64,000 bases of DNA from Akkermansiaceae bacterium (GCA_019634595.1 JAHCBC010000003.1:558001-622000); one strand, 5' to 3'. Shown: positions 1 to 10,121, numbered from the stretch's first letter. Numbers and translations are program-made. The notes: generated from the letters alone by a model not told the origin.

Positions 1-4
1 AAAC

Positions 5-814
5 ATGGCGGGCATTTCCGTATGGTGCCAGACAGGAGGCTGGCACCGGTTCCGCCGGTTGCCATTTCTGGAGAACGCCGGGGATGACACTTGGATCCGC
101 CTGAACGCCACCGCCGCCATCGACATCTTCCGCCATGGCAAGTCGGTGGAGGAATCCGTGGGGAATCCCGCCGTCATGGAGTTCCTCACGCTGGCGGACA
201 CGGTGATCCACGAGCTGCTCTACATCGAGGACTTCGCCCGCCAGAAGCTGTTCTTCCGGCGGGTCCGCATCCCGCCGTTGCTGCATGCCTACTGGGATTC
301 TCTTTTCATCAACCACGCGGTCCGCAAGGTGCTGCGGCATTTCGTGAAGGATCCGGAACGGGCCTTGAGATCCGCGGAAGGCGCATTCTCGCTTTTTCCG
401 AAAATGATCAGCCTGGCACGCGAGGCGGATCTGCCGGTGGAGGATGTGGAGCACATGCGGGATCTTTTCGGCATCCTGCTCCTCGCGCGGCGTTACTACC
501 TGCTGCCGTATGACGGGGAACTGTGCACCGAACTGCGCGCCGCGAAGAAGGCCTACAAGCAGCGCTGGCCGAAGGGCTCCCGCGAACGCTACCGGCTGAA
601 GATTTCATTCGAACCGGTGAAGGTCACCGGCCGGACGCTGGGCCTGGCCGCCTCCCTGCTCCTGCGGAGAAAGCGCGGCTACCGCCTGATCGACCACATC
701 TTCACCCTCAATCTGCTCGGCTTCGCCTTCCGGGTGTTCAAGCCACGGGACAAACGGAAGATGCCGAAATTCCTCCGCAAGTCAGCAATGGGAGTGGACG
801 CCCTCTTCAAGTGA
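5..814 (+). CDS. Unknown soluble protein, possibly 5'-truncated
   Basis: I do not recognise this 269-residue protein. It is rich in Arg, Lys, Leu and Phe, has no clear signal peptide or membrane segment, and looks largely alpha-helical, with several Leu/Phe-rich helices carrying basic residues (for example a LLLARRYYLLPYDGEL stretch near residue 155). The reading frame is open to the left edge of the window, so the ATG used here may be internal and the real start may lie upstream. It ends 16 bp before the convergent PEP-CTERM gene. GC-rich codon use matches the neighbourhood. No function is assigned. Confidence 0.6.
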   Translation: MAGISVWCQTGGWHRFRRLPFLENAGDDTWIRLNATAAIDIFRHGKSVEESVGNPAVMEFLTLADTVIHELLYIEDFARQKLFFRRVRIPPLLHAYWDSLFINHAVRKVLRHFVKDPERALRSAEGAFSLFPKMISLAREADLPVEDVEHMRDLFGILLLARRYYLLPYDGELCTELRAAKKAYKQRWPKGSRERYRLKISFEPVKVTGRTLGLAASLLLRRKRGYRLIDHIFTLNLLGFAFRVFKPRDKRKMPKFLRKSAMGVDALFK

Positions 815-830
815 AAGGGAAGGGATTCCC

Positions 831-1565
831 TCAGATCCTTCTCCGGACCGCAGCCGCACCGAGCAGACCCAGGCCCGCGAGCAGGGCCGACGAAGGCTCC
901 GGCACGATGCTGATGGTGAAACTCTCGTAGCGGCCCGTGCCCTGGGCCCTCACTCCGGCAGATCCTGAAGCAATGGAGGAGTCAGTCACAACGATCGAGG
1001 CGGCCAGCGTATTGGATTCGTCATACGCGTAGGCGGAAATGGTGGTGCCGTTGAAATCCATCACGAGCCGCCACGCCGCGTCCGCGACGTAGGTGGGATC
1101 CAGCGTTACGTTCGATCCAAGCTGCACCGCAGGCGAACCGCCCACAAACTTGTACAACTGGAGTCGCGGGATGCTGCTCACGTTGATGATCCGTGCATGA
1201 TAATAGGTGTTGGACGTTGAAATCCGCCCCGCAAGCCCGACCACGGACCCGCTCGACCTCCTCACGGTGGCCTCAATCGTGAAATCCGTCAGCTCGTTGT
1301 AAGCGATTCCACCCTCAAGAGGCCCTGTGTAGTGGGAGAGGGCATTTATCCCGGTATCCGGATTCTGGTATCGATAGGCACCGTTGTCATCAATGCGCCA
1401 GCCTACTCCGGTGCCGGTCACTGTCCCGCCATCGATCACCGTCCAATCGCCAGGCTGGGTGGCCGTCCCCGGGAAGTCCGTCGTATAGAGAACCGTCGTA
1501 GCCTGGGAAAATCCGGTTCCGACAAGCTGGAAGCCGATAACAGTGGCAGCGAGAAGACTTTTCAT
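831..1565 (-). CDS. PEP-CTERM sorting-domain exported protein
   Basis: A 244-residue exported protein. The start chosen (MKSLLAATVIG) gives an immediate signal peptide ending near FSQA; the longer frame upstream has no signal-like N-terminus. The body is Thr/Ser/Gly-rich and beta-strand-like, with an LamG-like flavour (DFTIEATVRR, ARIINVSS, WRLVMDFNGTTISAYAYD). The C-terminus is a textbook PEP-CTERM tail: VPEP, then a short hydrophobic helix (SSALLAGLGLLGAAAV), then RRRI. In this family the tail is recognised and cleaved by an exosortase, none of which is encoded in the window. Ligand and role are unknown. It is monocistronic and convergent with the upstream gene. Confidence 0.85.
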   Translation of the reverse strand: MKSLLAATVIGFQLVGTGFSQATTVLYTTDFPGTATQPGDWTVIDGGTVTGTGVGWRIDDNGAYRYQNPDTGINALSHYTGPLEGGIAYNELTDFTIEATVRRSSGSVVGLAGRISTSNTYYHARIINVSSIPRLQLYKFVGGSPAVQLGSNVTLDPTYVADAAWRLVMDFNGTTISAYAYDESNTLAASIVVTDSSIASGSAGVRAQGTGRYESFTISIVPEPSSALLAGLGLLGAAAVRRRI

Positions 1566-1704
1566 GGGGTTTCTGGGATTTCGGGCAATGAAATGGAGAT
1601 GAACAAGGCCCTTCGCGGCCCGCCGGACTACAGCCATACGTCCGCCAGCCTGATTTCTTTTCGCGTGCCGCGACGTCCCGGGTTTGATTGAGTGGACACA
1701 AGTC

Positions 1705-2673
1705 ATGACCCCACGCGTCAAAACCGTCGCCTCCATCACCGTCGGAAAGTTCTTCGAGAACCATGCCGAAGCCCTCGGCCTCACCCTCCACGGTGAAAGT
1801 GTCGGCTTTGACCGGCCGATCAGCGAACCGGCGATCAACCGTCCCGGCCTGGCACTCGCCGGCTTCTTCTCCTACTTCGCGCCGAAGCGGGTCCAGGTGC
1901 TGGGAAACTCCGAACTTTCCTACCTGAAGAAGCTGCCGGAGGCCATGCGCGCCGACCGTTTCCGCCGGATGTGCGACCGTGACATCCCCTGCATCGTCAT
2001 CGCGCGCGGAGCCACCATCGGGGAGGACCTGATGGCGGTGGCGAAGGAGCATTCCATCCCGGTCTTCGGCACCTCCCAGGTGACGATGAAGTTCCTCAAC
2101 GCGGCGACGATCCGCCTGGAGCACGAGTTCGCACCCAGTGTCACGATGCACGGCTGTATGGTGGACATGCGCGGCGTGGGCGTGCTGATCATCGGCAAGA
2201 GCGGCTCCGGAAAATCCGAAACCGCGATCGGCCTGCTGGAACGCGGGGCGTCCCTGGTGGCGGATGACATGGTGCGCATCAAGCTGGTGGGCGGCGAACT
2301 GACCGCCACCGCGCCCGACCTTTCCCGCGGCTACATGGAGATCCGCGGCATCGGCGTGATCAACGTGGCCAACCTCTACGGACTGGCCTCCATCCGCCCG
2401 GAGAAGCGCGTCGATCTGGTCGTGACGCTCAAGCCGCAGGCGGACCTCAATGAAGTGGACCGCCTGGGCCTCCAGCAGAAAACCCACGAGATTCTCGGCC
2501 AGCACATCACCCACGTGGAGATCCCCGTCGGTCCCGGACGGGACACCGCCCGGATGGTTTCCATCGCCGCGCTGGACCAACAGCTCCGCCGCTTGGGCTA
2601 CAACATGGCGGACGAGTTCAACCAGAAGCTCCTCAGCCACATGGCGGGCATGAATGCCGGGCCGATGAGGTGA
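1705..2673 (+). CDS. hprK: HPr kinase/phosphorylase
   Basis: A bifunctional Ser/Thr kinase and phosphorylase that acts on Ser-46 of HPr-like phosphocarriers, linking carbon status to regulation. 322 residues, a normal family length. The N-terminal HprK_N domain spans about residues 5-130. The C-terminal P-loop domain has Walker A GKSGSGKS at about 164-171 and the HprK signature EIRGIGVINV near 212, followed by VDLVVTL. The ATG at 1705 is preferred over the in-frame TTG 21 bp upstream because MTPRVKTVASI matches family N-termini. No PTS or HPr gene is adjacent, which is usual for hprK in non-PTS Gram-negatives, where the kinase serves regulatory rather than sugar-transport roles (family knowledge). 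Confidence 0.95.
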   Translation: MTPRVKTVASITVGKFFENHAEALGLTLHGESVGFDRPISEPAINRPGLALAGFFSYFAPKRVQVLGNSELSYLKKLPEAMRADRFRRMCDRDIPCIVIARGATIGEDLMAVAKEHSIPVFGTSQVTMKFLNAATIRLEHEFAPSVTMHGCMVDMRGVGVLIIGKSGSGKSETAIGLLERGASLVADDMVRIKLVGGELTATAPDLSRGYMEIRGIGVINVANLYGLASIRPEKRVDLVVTLKPQADLNEVDRLGLQQKTHEILGQHITHVEIPVGPGRDTARMVSIAALDQQLRRLGYNMADEFNQKLLSHMAGMNAGPMR

Positions 2674-2755
2674 TTCTGGAGATCCTCGCTGTCCCGGCCT
2701 GTCCCCAGGGCCACCTCATTTCGAGCGCTGCTTGGAGGAAAGTCGTTGGATGACC

Positions 2756-2860
2756 ACTGATTGCACTGATTTACTGATTTGAAGAGAGAGAATCGATTGC
2801 CGCTCATTCACATTGCGGCCCTATTATCCAATTCTGAATCAGTAAATCAGTGCAATCAGT
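2756..2860. repeat. Perfect 24-bp inverted repeat with 57-nt spacer
   Basis: Arms at 2756-2779 and 2837-2860 are exact reverse complements (24 of 24). Each arm contains three copies of ACTGATT at 7-9 bp spacing, so the element is a direct-repeat triplet facing its inverted copy. The spacer 2780-2836 has no ORF. The whole non-coding stretch 2674-2969 between hprK and the interrupted gene otherwise shows nothing I can name. There is no T-tract after the hairpin, so it is not a standard terminator. Confidence 0.9.
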
Positions 2861-2969
2861 TGTAATTTTGACCAAATTCCGGGTGCAGCTTTCCAAAATG
2901 AAGTGACCCTGGGCCTGTCCCGGCAGCAGATTGACACCCGGAGGCCTTCCGAGATAGGGATATCGTTCC

Positions 2970-4136
2970 ATGAGGAATGGAACCATCGCCGCCGGTCTGC
3001 TCGTGACCTTGACCGTAGGATTCATGGCGGGGCGGATCACGTCCTCATCGGAAACAGCCCATGACAGCGCGGGCGGCACGCATGGCCGGACAGCTACCGC
3101 CAAAACACGCGTGGCGGAACGGCCGCCGGTGGAACGCCCCTCCTCTCCCGGAGCCCGGCTGAAGCAGGAAATCCGGGCGCAACCGGCTGACCGGATCCCC
3201 CAACTGGTTTTCCGCGCCTTGGAAACGGGGGATCCCATCCTGCGCAGGCAACTGATGTCCGAACTCTATTCCCGGAGGGATCACACGAACTACCGGGAAA
3301 TGATGAACCAGATCCTGGAGATATCCAATGCCACGGCACGGGAGTATCCGGAAGAGTATCTGCTGATGAGCATGCGGGCCGGTCAGATTGCCGGTCAGAC
3401 GGTGATGGAGGACTGGAAGAAAAACGGCATCACCACCGAAGCGGCGTCCAAGTCGTTCACGGGCTGGGCGCAAGTGGATCCGGAAGCCGCACGACGCTGG
3501 CTGGAAGCGAATCCCGATCTCGATGGAAGCACCAGGAGCAAACTCTTCAACGCCCTCCTCACCGGGGCCATGATCAATGATCCGGCGTCCGCCACACGGC
3601 TCTACGGCTCTCTCCAGGGGGAAGACCGTGAGCGGGCCCTGGCCACCTTCACCAACCAGATCGTCCAGGTGGCGGGGAAAGAGAGTGGGGTGTAGTGGCT
3701 CCACGAACTCAAAGCGAGCGGTGGCGATGATCCGTATGTGCGGCGGGCGGCGACCTCCCTTTTCGACCGCATCCTCTGGTCAGGCGCGAACCGGCGGAAC
3801 GCCGCCTCCCTCGCAAGAGACCTGGAGAGCCTGATCACAACGTTCCCGGATGATGCCGACTGGACGACACGTGGCATGGGGCAGATCCGGGACAGGAAAG
3901 TCACGGGAGGAATCGAACTTCTCGACGAACTCGCCCGGGGCCCGGTTTTCAAAGGCAAAGAGTTCAGCCAACGCCAGTGGAACAGTGCCGTCGATTTCGC
4001 CCTCCAGCGGGACCACGCGGCGGTGGACCGCTGGCTGAAAGAAAACCCGGACTCCCCCATCCATGCGCAGGTGCTGGAAATGGCGGAGAGGAAGAAGGCC
4101 GCACAGGCGGCGAAGGCTCCTCCCGCACCGAATTGA
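2970..4136 (+). pseudogene. Membrane-anchored W-L-x-x-N/R-P repeat protein interrupted by in-frame TAG
   Basis: A single frame of 389 codons is open from the ATG at 2970 to the stop at 4136 except for one TAG at 3693-3695. Translation continues sensibly after it (WLHELKASGGDDPYVRRA). The N-terminal part is 241 residues with a membrane anchor or signal (about residues 5-22). It carries motifs such as VDPEAARRWLEANP, and the downstream part has AAVDRWLKENPDS. The same motif style occurs in the genes at 12147 and 13436, so this is a third family member. Without the stop the length (388 aa) is close to the 430-aa paralogue. It could be a recent pseudogene, a sequencing error, or two separate products; a restart at 3738 would give 132 residues. 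Confidence 0.75.
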
Positions 4137-4154
4137 ACGACCGGCCTCATGCCA

Positions 4155-5720
4155 TCAGGAAAGCCAATCGAGAATGGCCGCGGCGGATTTCTCCGAGATT
4201 CCGGGGATTTCCGCGATCTGTTTGGCGGTGGCTTTCTTCACCCGCTCCACGCTGCCGAATTTCTCCAGCAGGAGCTTCTTCTTCCGTGGTGACATGCCGG
4301 GGATGTCATCCAGCAGGCTTTCCTTCATCCGCCTGCGGTAGAGCAACGCGTTGTAGCCGTTGGCGAAACGGTGGGCTTCATCCCGGATGCGCTGGAGGAG
4401 TTTCAGGGCGCCGCGGTCGTGTGGGATGAGGATCGGCTCGCTGTGGCCGGGGATGAAGACCTCCTCCCGCTGTTTCGCCAAGCCGATCACCGGCAAATCA
4501 TGCAGCCCGAGATTTCCCAGCTCCCGCACGGCCATGCCAAGCTGGCCCTTGCCACCGTCCACGATCACCAGATCCGGCAGCACGATCTTCGCCCGGCCTT
4601 CCCGGGCGAGTCGCCGCTGGGCCTCGATGACGTCTTCCTGGGAAATCTCCGCATCCGGATCCGCCGAGGCGTTTTCCATGAGGATGCGGGAGTAGCGCCG
4701 CCGGATGACCTCCGCCATGGAGGCGAAATCATCCTGCCCCTCCACCGTGCGAATGCGGTAGCGGCGGTAGTTCTGGTTGTCCGGCTTGCCATCCGTGAAC
4801 CTCACCATCGAGGCGACGATGTGATTGGAGGAGACGTTGGAAATGTCGAAGCACTCCATGACACGGGGTGGCCCGGACAAGTGGAGCGCCTCCCCGAGGT
4901 CCGCCAGATCCTCCACCGGCTTCACGGTGGTGGGCACCCCGCGGCCGCGGGTGAACTGGCGCGTGGGGCTGAGGGTCTTCTCCAGATTGAGCATGACATC
5001 GCGGAGGTTCGCCGCTTTTTCGAAATCCAGGTTCGCGGCGGCGCGCTCCATGTCCGCACGGAGGTTGTCGAACATCTCCTTCCGTCCCTTCCCCTCCAGC
5101 ATCCGGCAGGCCTCCTCCACCTTCAGGAGATAGGCGGCCCGGTCGATCCGCCCGATGCAGGGTGCGGCGCAGTTGCGGATGATGTCCGCGTTGCAGTGCT
5201 TGTAGTCGGTCTCCCCCGGGACCACGGGGCGGCAGACCCGCAGCCCGCAGGCACGGTTGATCCAGGAAATGGTTTCCCGGAGCGCCCCTGAATGCGGGAA
5301 CGGCCCGAAGTAGCGGGCGCCATCCTCCTTTTTCAGACGGGTGGTCATGAACTTCGGCCAAGGGTCTTCCATCCGGACCTTCACCAGCAGGAAGCGCTTG
5401 TCGTCCCGGAAGGCGACGTTGTAGCGCGGGCGGTAGTCCTTGATCAGCTTGCCCTCCAGCAACAGCGACTCCTGCTCGTTGCGGACGATGTGGAACTCGA
5501 AATCCACGATGGAATCGATCAGCGCACGGGTCTTGAGGTCCGCGCGGGTCTTCCGCGAAGCCATGAAGTAATTCGACAGCCGCTTGCGGAGATCCCGCGC
5601 CTTCCCGACATAAATGATCGAACCGAGACGGTCCTTCATCAGGTAGACGCCGGGTTGATGTGGCACCTCGCCAAGCCTTGATCTCAAGTCACTCCCTGCC
5701 ATCCGTGGTTGATTCTGCAT
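4155..5720 (-). CDS. uvrC: Excinuclease ABC subunit C
   Basis: UvrC makes both incisions in UvrABC nucleotide excision repair. 521 residues, shorter than the roughly 600 of E. coli but with all parts in order: the GIY-YIG 3' nuclease (GVYLMKD, then IIYVGKARDLRKRL, about residues 24-50), a UVR motif near residue 205 (MERAAANLDFEKAANLRD), the RNase H-like 5' nuclease with MECFDISN, VDGGKGQL and an AHRFANGYN histidine, and C-terminal helix-hairpin-helix repeats (DDIPGMSPRKKKLLLEKFGS, IAEIPGISEKSAAAILDWLS). An alternative start is MAGSDL at 5702. It is divergent from the exbB operon across about 140 bp, which must hold both promoters. Confidence 0.96.
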   Translation of the reverse strand: MQNQPRMAGSDLRSRLGEVPHQPGVYLMKDRLGSIIYVGKARDLRKRLSNYFMASRKTRADLKTRALIDSIVDFEFHIVRNEQESLLLEGKLIKDYRPRYNVAFRDDKRFLLVKVRMEDPWPKFMTTRLKKEDGARYFGPFPHSGALRETISWINRACGLRVCRPVVPGETDYKHCNADIIRNCAAPCIGRIDRAAYLLKVEEACRMLEGKGRKEMFDNLRADMERAAANLDFEKAANLRDVMLNLEKTLSPTRQFTRGRGVPTTVKPVEDLADLGEALHLSGPPRVMECFDISNVSSNHIVASMVRFTDGKPDNQNYRRYRIRTVEGQDDFASMAEVIRRRYSRILMENASADPDAEISQEDVIEAQRRLAREGRAKIVLPDLVIVDGGKGQLGMAVRELGNLGLHDLPVIGLAKQREEVFIPGHSEPILIPHDRGALKLLQRIRDEAHRFANGYNALLYRRRMKESLLDDIPGMSPRKKKLLLEKFGSVERVKKATAKQIAEIPGISEKSAAAILDWLS

Positions 5721-5861
5721 CCAATCGCCGGATTTTCAAAAAACAAACCGGAATTCCGGCGACGCCTTTCCGGTGAAAGAAATCGCCGGTTTTCCCGTAA
5801 TCCGCACCTGCACCCCGGGCTTGCGTTGACCCTCGCGGTCGCTAAACTCCCAGACAACTTC

Positions 5862-6698
5862 ATGAAGTGCCGCCTCCTGACCACCGCGGGGATGTTGATC
5901 TCCGCGCTTTCCGTTTCCGCTGCTCCCGTCTCTACCGGCGCTCCCCAGGAGAAAGGACTCATCGAGCTTTTCGCCGCGGGCGGATACACGATGTACGCCC
6001 TGCTCCTGATCTCTGTGATCCTGGTGCTGTTCATCCTGGTCTTCCTCGCCACCATCCGCCGCAACGCGGTGGTGAGTGACAAGTTCATGAGCGCCGCGGA
6101 CGCCATGATCCGCCGCCGGGACTATCTGGGCCTCATCGCCTACTGCCACCGGCAGAACGAATCCATCGCGCGGGTGATCCAGAAGTCATTGGAATTCCTC
6201 ACGAAGAACCCGAACGCTCCGTTCATCGAGGTGCGCAGCCTCGCCGAAGCGGAAGGCTCCCGCCAGGCGGGCACCCTCACCTCCCGCATCACCTACCTCG
6301 CGGACATCGCCGCCATCGCGCCGATGGTGGGTCTGCTCGGAACGGTGCTGGGCATGATCAAGTCGTTCATCCACATCTCCGGTGGGGCGGGCCAGGGCGT
6401 GCGCCAGATGGAACTGGCGGGCGGTGTTTCCGAAGCACTGATCGCCACCGCTTCCGGTCTGATCATCGCGATTCCCGCGCTGGTGTTCTACTCCTTCTTC
6501 CGGGGCCGCGTCTTCCGCTATGTCTCCGAACTGGAAGCAGCGTCCGCACACCTGATGGCGATCCTGAACAGCCAGATCGAGCGTCAGCCGTCCGGTCCGT
6601 CCTATTCCACCCCGGCCGCACGGGGCCGCGGTGATGACTTCGCCATGCCGACGCCAAGCCCGCTGGGAGCGGAGCGCCCGGATCTGCACGGCATCTGA
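5862..6698 (+). CDS. exbB: MotA/TolQ/ExbB proton channel family protein
   Basis: Proton-channel subunit of an ExbB/TolQ-type energiser in the inner membrane. With the start at MKCRLLTTAG the protein is 278 residues: a signal-like segment (1-20), then three membrane spans at about 44-65, 148-170 and 192-213. The conserved MotA_ExbB core GLLGTVLGMIKSF lies at about 157-169, and ATASGLIIAIPA precedes the last span. The longer frame upstream from 5709 is not favoured because it puts basic sequence ahead of the signal. exbD follows 14 bp later, so the two are co-transcribed. No tonB gene is adjacent; an N-terminal signal segment on ExbB is common in this group of bacteria. Confidence 0.9.
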   Translation: MKCRLLTTAGMLISALSVSAAPVSTGAPQEKGLIELFAAGGYTMYALLLISVILVLFILVFLATIRRNAVVSDKFMSAADAMIRRRDYLGLIAYCHRQNESIARVIQKSLEFLTKNPNAPFIEVRSLAEAEGSRQAGTLTSRITYLADIAAIAPMVGLLGTVLGMIKSFIHISGGAGQGVRQMELAGGVSEALIATASGLIIAIPALVFYSFFRGRVFRYVSELEAASAHLMAILNSQIERQPSGPSYSTPAARGRGDDFAMPTPSPLGAERPDLHGI

Positions 6699-6712
6699 AC
6701 TCCGAACCGGCC

Positions 6713-7129
6713 ATGAAGTTCAATCGTCACCTACCGCCTCCGGCACCCATGAACCTGGTGCCGATGATCGACGTGTTGTTCCTGCTGCTCGCGTTCTTCA
6801 TCATTTCCTGGCAATTCTCCCAGTCCGAAACGGAGCTGAACGTCTCCGTCCCCACCGCCGAGGAAGGCACGGACTCCGAGCAGCAACGGGGGGAAATCAT
6901 CATCAACATCCTCGCGGATCTCTCGATCCGGGTGGAGGGACGCACCGTGACCCTCCCCGAGCTGCAGGAAAAACTGACCGCCCTGGCCAAGGACTACAAG
7001 AACCAGCCGGTGCGGCTGCGGGGGGATGCGACCGTCCCCTACCAGCGGATGGTTGACGTGATCGACACCTGCCAAAAAGCGGGGATCTGGAACATTTCGT
7101 TCGCCTCCCAAGCTCCGAAAGAGAAATAG
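6713..7129 (+). CDS. exbD: Biopolymer transport protein ExbD/TolR
   Basis: 138 residues with the single N-terminal membrane span of the family (about 15-35) and the essential aspartate in PMIDVLFLLLAFF (Asp20), which carries protons in ExbD and TolR. The periplasmic part (about 36-138) has the usual ExbD fold cues: a TELNVSVPTA strand start, EIIINILADLSIRVEGR, and VRLRGDATVPYQRMVDVIDTCQKAGI near the C-terminus. It sits directly behind exbB and 42 bp ahead of the TPR gene, forming an envelope energy-transduction operon. Whether it serves a Tol-like or Ton-like partner cannot be told from the sequence. Confidence 0.93.
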   Translation: MKFNRHLPPPAPMNLVPMIDVLFLLLAFFIISWQFSQSETELNVSVPTAEEGTDSEQQRGEIIINILADLSIRVEGRTVTLPELQEKLTALAKDYKNQPVRLRGDATVPYQRMVDVIDTCQKAGIWNISFASQAPKEK

Positions 7130-7171
7130 TGCAGCCACCTCCGGGAGCTATCCCTGAACCCACCGCATCCC

Positions 7172-9550
7172 TTGAACCGCGCGTTATCCCTTCTTTTGCT
7201 CACTGCCGGAGCCCTGTCGGCCCAGCCGCCGCGTGCCGAGCCGGTGAACGAGGTCCTCGAACAGGATCCCGGTGAGGCGTTCTTCCAGCGTTGCAAGAAC
7301 CGCTTCAACCAAGGCGTGCAGGCTGCGGACGTGGAGAACCGCATCCTGATTTTCCAGCATGCCGGGGAGTTGCTGGAGAACTACATCAGCCAGTTTCCAA
7401 ACCACAAGAACACGGAAAGCGCCTACTATTTCCTGGGGGAATCCCTCTACCAGAGCGGCCAGCCGGATGCCGGCAGGCAGCGTTTCCACACCCTGCTGAA
7501 CCGCTACCCTGACGGACCGTGGGCAGCCCTCGCCGCTTACAAGTTGGGCTTCGAGCACTACACCCGGCGCGAGTACGCCTTCGCAGCCCCCCTCTTCGAA
7601 CGCTATGCGCTCAACGCGGCGAAGCCTTCCGAGCGCCCGAGGGGAACCTACAATGCGGGCGACTGCTACCGCCTGCTCGGCCGGGACAAGGAGGCGCTGG
7701 CCGCTTTCAGGAAGGTCATCGAAGACCCGGCAGGTGCGCCGATGGTCCCGAAGGCGAAATATTTCACGGCCAAAATCCTTCTGAAATCCGGTGATGCGAA
7801 GCAAGCCCTGCCCCTCTTCGAGGAAGTGGTCAACTCCGCCGGAAACCCGAACGAACTGCGGGGAGATGCGGCGCTGGACGCTTCCGACGCCGCGGCGAAA
7901 CTCGGCCAACATGATCTGGCGGACAAGTATCTCCAGTTCATCCTCACGAATCCGGGCATGGAGGCGTTCCGGGCCGATGCCCAGACCACGCTGATGAAGC
8001 AGGCGTTCGACCGGAAGGAATACAAAAAGGTCATCGCCATCTACCAACGCAACAATGCCCCTGCCCAGGGCGAACGCGAAGCCGCCCGCCTGACGCTGGC
8101 CGCCCGCGCCTACATGGAAAACAAGCAGCCGCAGGAGGCGATGCCGCTTTTCCGCGAGGTGGAGAAGCTGGTGCCGGAAAGCAACCTCGCCTTCCTGGCG
8201 GCCTATTACCGGCTCCACTGTTTCTTCCAGATCGAAGGCCGGCACGTGCCTGACCAGGTCGATGGCTTCCTGCAGATCTACCGCAAGACCCGCCCGCCGG
8301 ATGACCCCAAGATCCAGACCGTCCTGCTGCTGAAGGCGGAAACCCTTTTCGCCGGCGGCAACAACGCGGAGGCCGCGAAAGCATTCGCCGAGATCGATGC
8401 CACCGCGATCAGCGAGCAGAATCTCCCAGGCCTGCTCTACAACCGTGGCTGGTGTCTGGCGGAAGCGGGTGACCTCCAGGGCGCCATCCGCTCCCTGGGT
8501 GAGTTCATCACGAAATTCCCCAAGGACGGGCGCACCCCATCCGCACTGATGAAGCGCGCGCAATCCTACGCGGAGAGCGGGGACAACGCGAAGGCCATCG
8601 CCGATTTCGACCAGCTCACCGCGGAAGGCATGCCGGAAGATCTCTCCACCGCGGCCTGGATCGAGTCAGCCCGCCTCCGGAGGGCGGAGGAGAACGTCCC
8701 GGACATGATCGCCCGCTACAAAGGATTGCTCTCCAAAAAGAACATCACCGAAAGCCAGTCCGGGGAAGCGAACTTCCGGATCGGCTGGGGGCTGGTGAAG
8801 CAGAACACCCACGCCGAAGCCATCCCCTATCTGGAGAAGGCCCGCGCCCTGGACTCGAAAACCTACGGCAAGCACTCCGGCCTCCTGCTGTGCATGGCCT
8901 ATGGAGCCATGCTGGATGCCCAGAAACTCTCCGCGGAGATCAACCTCGCCATCGAAGGTGGGTATTCCGAAGAACTTGCCGATCAAACGATCCAGTGGGC
9001 CGGCATGCAGGCCTATAACGGCGGCGACTACAAGTCGGCCGCACGCTTCCTCGAACTCATCGCGGACCCGGACGAACCCCGTGCGACCGCCAAGGAAGTC
9101 TGGCGCTATCTGGGCAAGGCCCGCTTTGAGACCGGGAACTACGAAGGCGCCCTGGCAGCCGCCAACAACGTGCTGGCCGTGGAGGACAATCCGGGCTGGA
9201 AAGCGGACGGACTGGTGGACAAGGGACGCGCCCTGCTCGCCCTTGATCGTGTCGCGGAAGCACGGGTGGCCGCGAATGAGGCCGAGGACCTCCATCCGGC
9301 CGGCCGCACCAGCGTGCTGCTCGGCATTCTCAACGGGGATCTTTTCGACAAGGAAGGGGCGGCCGACCGCGCCGCCGCCGCCTACAACAAGATCGTCCAG
9401 TTCGCGGCGGATGCGGAACTCAAACCTCTGGCTCTCCACAAGCTGATCCAGCTCCGCGAGCGCAACGGAAACAACGACGAAGCGGACAAACTCCGCCAGC
9501 AGCTCCAGAAGGAATTCCCCAACTGGAAGCCTCCCGGCAACGCACCTTGA
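7172..9550 (+). CDS. Exported tetratricopeptide-repeat protein of the exbBD operon
   Basis: 792 residues starting at a TTG codon that gives an ideal signal peptide (MNRALSLLLLTAGALSA then Q). The rest is an array of TPR-like helix pairs: for example YYFLGESLYQSGQPDAGRQ, YNAGDCYRLLGRDKEALAAF, YNRGWCLAEAGDLQGAIRSL and WRYLGKARFETGNYEGALAA, covering essentially the whole mature protein. This predicts a periplasmic or outer-membrane scaffold. Its place behind exbB-exbD suggests that it is the partner energised by, or assembled with, this ExbBD pair; similar ExbB-ExbD-TPR triplets occur in Planctomycetes and Verrucomicrobia (general knowledge). The direct partner is unknown. Confidence 0.82.
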   Translation: MNRALSLLLLTAGALSAQPPRAEPVNEVLEQDPGEAFFQRCKNRFNQGVQAADVENRILIFQHAGELLENYISQFPNHKNTESAYYFLGESLYQSGQPDAGRQRFHTLLNRYPDGPWAALAAYKLGFEHYTRREYAFAAPLFERYALNAAKPSERPRGTYNAGDCYRLLGRDKEALAAFRKVIEDPAGAPMVPKAKYFTAKILLKSGDAKQALPLFEEVVNSAGNPNELRGDAALDASDAAAKLGQHDLADKYLQFILTNPGMEAFRADAQTTLMKQAFDRKEYKKVIAIYQRNNAPAQGEREAARLTLAARAYMENKQPQEAMPLFREVEKLVPESNLAFLAAYYRLHCFFQIEGRHVPDQVDGFLQIYRKTRPPDDPKIQTVLLLKAETLFAGGNNAEAAKAFAEIDATAISEQNLPGLLYNRGWCLAEAGDLQGAIRSLGEFITKFPKDGRTPSALMKRAQSYAESGDNAKAIADFDQLTAEGMPEDLSTAAWIESARLRRAEENVPDMIARYKGLLSKKNITESQSGEANFRIGWGLVKQNTHAEAIPYLEKARALDSKTYGKHSGLLLCMAYGAMLDAQKLSAEINLAIEGGYSEELADQTIQWAGMQAYNGGDYKSAARFLELIADPDEPRATAKEVWRYLGKARFETGNYEGALAAANNVLAVEDNPGWKADGLVDKGRALLALDRVAEARVAANEAEDLHPAGRTSVLLGILNGDLFDKEGAADRAAAAYNKIVQFAADAELKPLALHKLIQLRERNGNNDEADKLRQQLQKEFPNWKPPGNAP

Positions 9551-9598
9551 TCTGACAGAGGGATTTTCCAGAATCCTCCTCCGGGTCACTTCCCACCT

Positions 9599-10121
<523 letters not shown>

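Noticed and set aside
2756..2860. Transcription terminator of hprK
   Set aside because: The arms are AT-rich, the loop is 57 nt and there is no T-tract.
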